Part shown: piece by piece, positions 6,041 through 6,538 of the stretch
How the letters are laid out: every line of letters starts with the position of its first letter
Numbering within the stretch: position 1 is the stretch's first letter
Origin: Kofleriaceae bacterium
GTDB lineage: Bacteria; Myxococcota_A; Polyangia; Haliangiales; Haliangiaceae
DNA length: 6,538 nucleotides
Reading direction: 5' to 3'
NCBI GenBank assembly: GCA_024642805.1
Contig: JAHEAK010000298.1
Span: forward strand, 1-6,538
Position numbers and translations under genes: made by a program
Notes under the pieces: model-generated
Seen by the model: the letters and a program-made list of their open reading frames with translations, nothing else
Told to the model about the DNA's origin: nothing
Database searches by the model: none

Positions 6041-6538
6041 ATGCAAGAGCAGCCCTCCCCTCCCTCCAATTCCACCAGCCCATCGGCGGCAACGAACTCT
6101 TCGGGCTCCACGGCCGCCAATTCTGCCAACGCTTCTTCCGCTGGCCAGGCCTCGGCGCCAGCTCCTGGGGCGCAAGCTCCTGGGGCGCAAGCTCCTGGGG
6201 CGCAAGCTCCTGGCGCGCAACCACCTGGCCCGCCGCCGCGCAAGAAGGGACTGGTGCACAGCCTTCTCTACTATCGGCACTTCGCAGGTAATCCCTTCGA
6301 TTTCGTCGGCTCGCGCTTTCGGCAATACGGCGACATCTACCGGGCCGACAATCCCGACGGCAGCGCGCTCTACGTGCTGCGCAATCCCGAGCACATTCGC
6401 GAGGTGCTCGCCACCAAGAGCGCAAAGTACAAGAAGCAGCACTCCGCCTTCGAGCGCCTGACCGCCGTCCTTGGCAATGGACTCTTGACCAGTGATGGCG
6501 AGGATTGGAAACGCCAGCGTCGCCTGGTGCAGCCGGCC
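6041..6538 (+). CDS. Cytochrome P450, N-terminal part (runs off the right edge)
   Basis: An open frame of 166 codons with no stop before the window end. It starts at an ATG with an in-frame TAG only 15 bases upstream (6026-6028), so no alternative start is possible further out. Residues 1-66 are low-complexity, rich in Ser, Ala, Asn, Gln and Pro, with PGAQA-type repeats at about 42-60, and are predicted disordered. Residues about 70-166 read like the start of a P450 fold: NPFDFVGSRFRQYGDIYRA (84-102), VLRNPEHIREVL (112-123), and then GNGLLTSDGEDWKRQRRLVQPA (145-166), the helix C motif in which Trp156 and Arg160 (WxxxR) would contact a heme propionate. The heme-Cys motif lies beyond the window, so completeness cannot be judged. 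There is no membrane anchor in the visible part, as expected for a soluble bacterial monooxygenase. Substrate and redox partners are unknown. It lies 153 bp after the crotonase gene and is probably a separate transcription unit. Confidence 0.88.
   Translation, partial: MQEQPSPPSNSTSPSAATNSSGSTAANSANASSAGQASAPAPGAQAPGAQAPGAQAPGAQPPGPPPRKKGLVHSLLYYRHFAGNPFDFVGSRFRQYGDIYRADNPDGSALYVLRNPEHIREVLATKSAKYKKQHSAFERLTAVLGNGLLTSDGEDWKRQRRLVQPA
6161..6220 (+). repeat. 15-bp tandem repeat in the P450 coding region
   Basis: Four consecutive copies of a 15-bp unit, GCTCCTGGGGCGCAA at 6161, 6176 and 6191 (identical) and GCTCCTGGCGCGCAA at 6206, encode A-P-G-A-Q each; a degenerate fifth unit follows at 6221. 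The unit length is a multiple of three, so copy-number changes would keep the frame. It lies in the disordered leader of the P450. Confidence 0.95.

Noticed and set aside
5897..6442. A minus-strand frame encoding repeated APGAC units opposite the P450 start
   Set aside because: It is the antisense reading of the P450 tandem repeat; the plus strand shows a real P450 fold with the helix C motif.

Overview
The window is GC-rich bacterial DNA with strong G/C preference at third codon positions. It most likely comes from a member of the Myxococcota (deltaproteobacterial grade). The clearest taxonomic clue is the lipoprotein at 2116-3009, which carries a DUF4215-type 'Myxococcus cysteine-rich repeat' (CGDGVVD...CDDGN...DGCSATC). 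Further support, by inference, comes from the density of lipoproteins, the FTR1 permease fused to a cytochrome c, and the Pro/Ala-rich extension on a cytochrome P450. I cannot assign a genus.

Layout from left to right. (1) 1-478, minus strand: the N-terminal 159 codons of an unrecognised four-cysteine lipoprotein that runs off the left edge. (2) 513-2069, plus: an exported cytochrome c domain fused to a seven-helix FTR1-type metal permease, divergent from gene 1 with only about 34 bp between the start codons. (3) 2116-3009, minus: a cysteine-rich lipoprotein with one Myxococcus-type disulfide repeat, convergent with gene 2. (4) 3160-4203, 4213-5046 and 5102-5887, all plus: agmatine deiminase (aguA), N-carbamoylputrescine amidase (aguB) and an enoyl-CoA hydratase/isomerase (crotonase) family protein, probably one transcription unit. 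(5) 6041-6538, plus: the N-terminal 166 codons of a cytochrome P450 with a roughly 66-residue disordered Pro/Ala-rich leader containing a 15-bp tandem repeat; it runs off the right edge. Both edge genes lack a stop codon inside the window, so a search for complete ORFs would miss them.

How the genes work together. aguA and aguB form a complete two-step route: agmatine to N-carbamoylputrescine plus ammonia, then to putrescine plus ammonia and CO2. All expected catalytic residues are visible in both proteins. The crotonase starts 55 bp after aguB with a very good Shine-Dalgarno; a metabolic link to polyamines is not evident. The cytochrome c-FTR1 fusion suggests redox-coupled iron (or other metal) uptake at the cell envelope, but the first of its two FTR1 signature motifs has lost key residues, the most functionally intriguing point here. 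I see no mobile elements, tRNA or rRNA genes, CRISPR arrays or phage genes, and no convincing evidence of a wholly new multi-gene system. No gene-free stretch exceeds about 153 bp.
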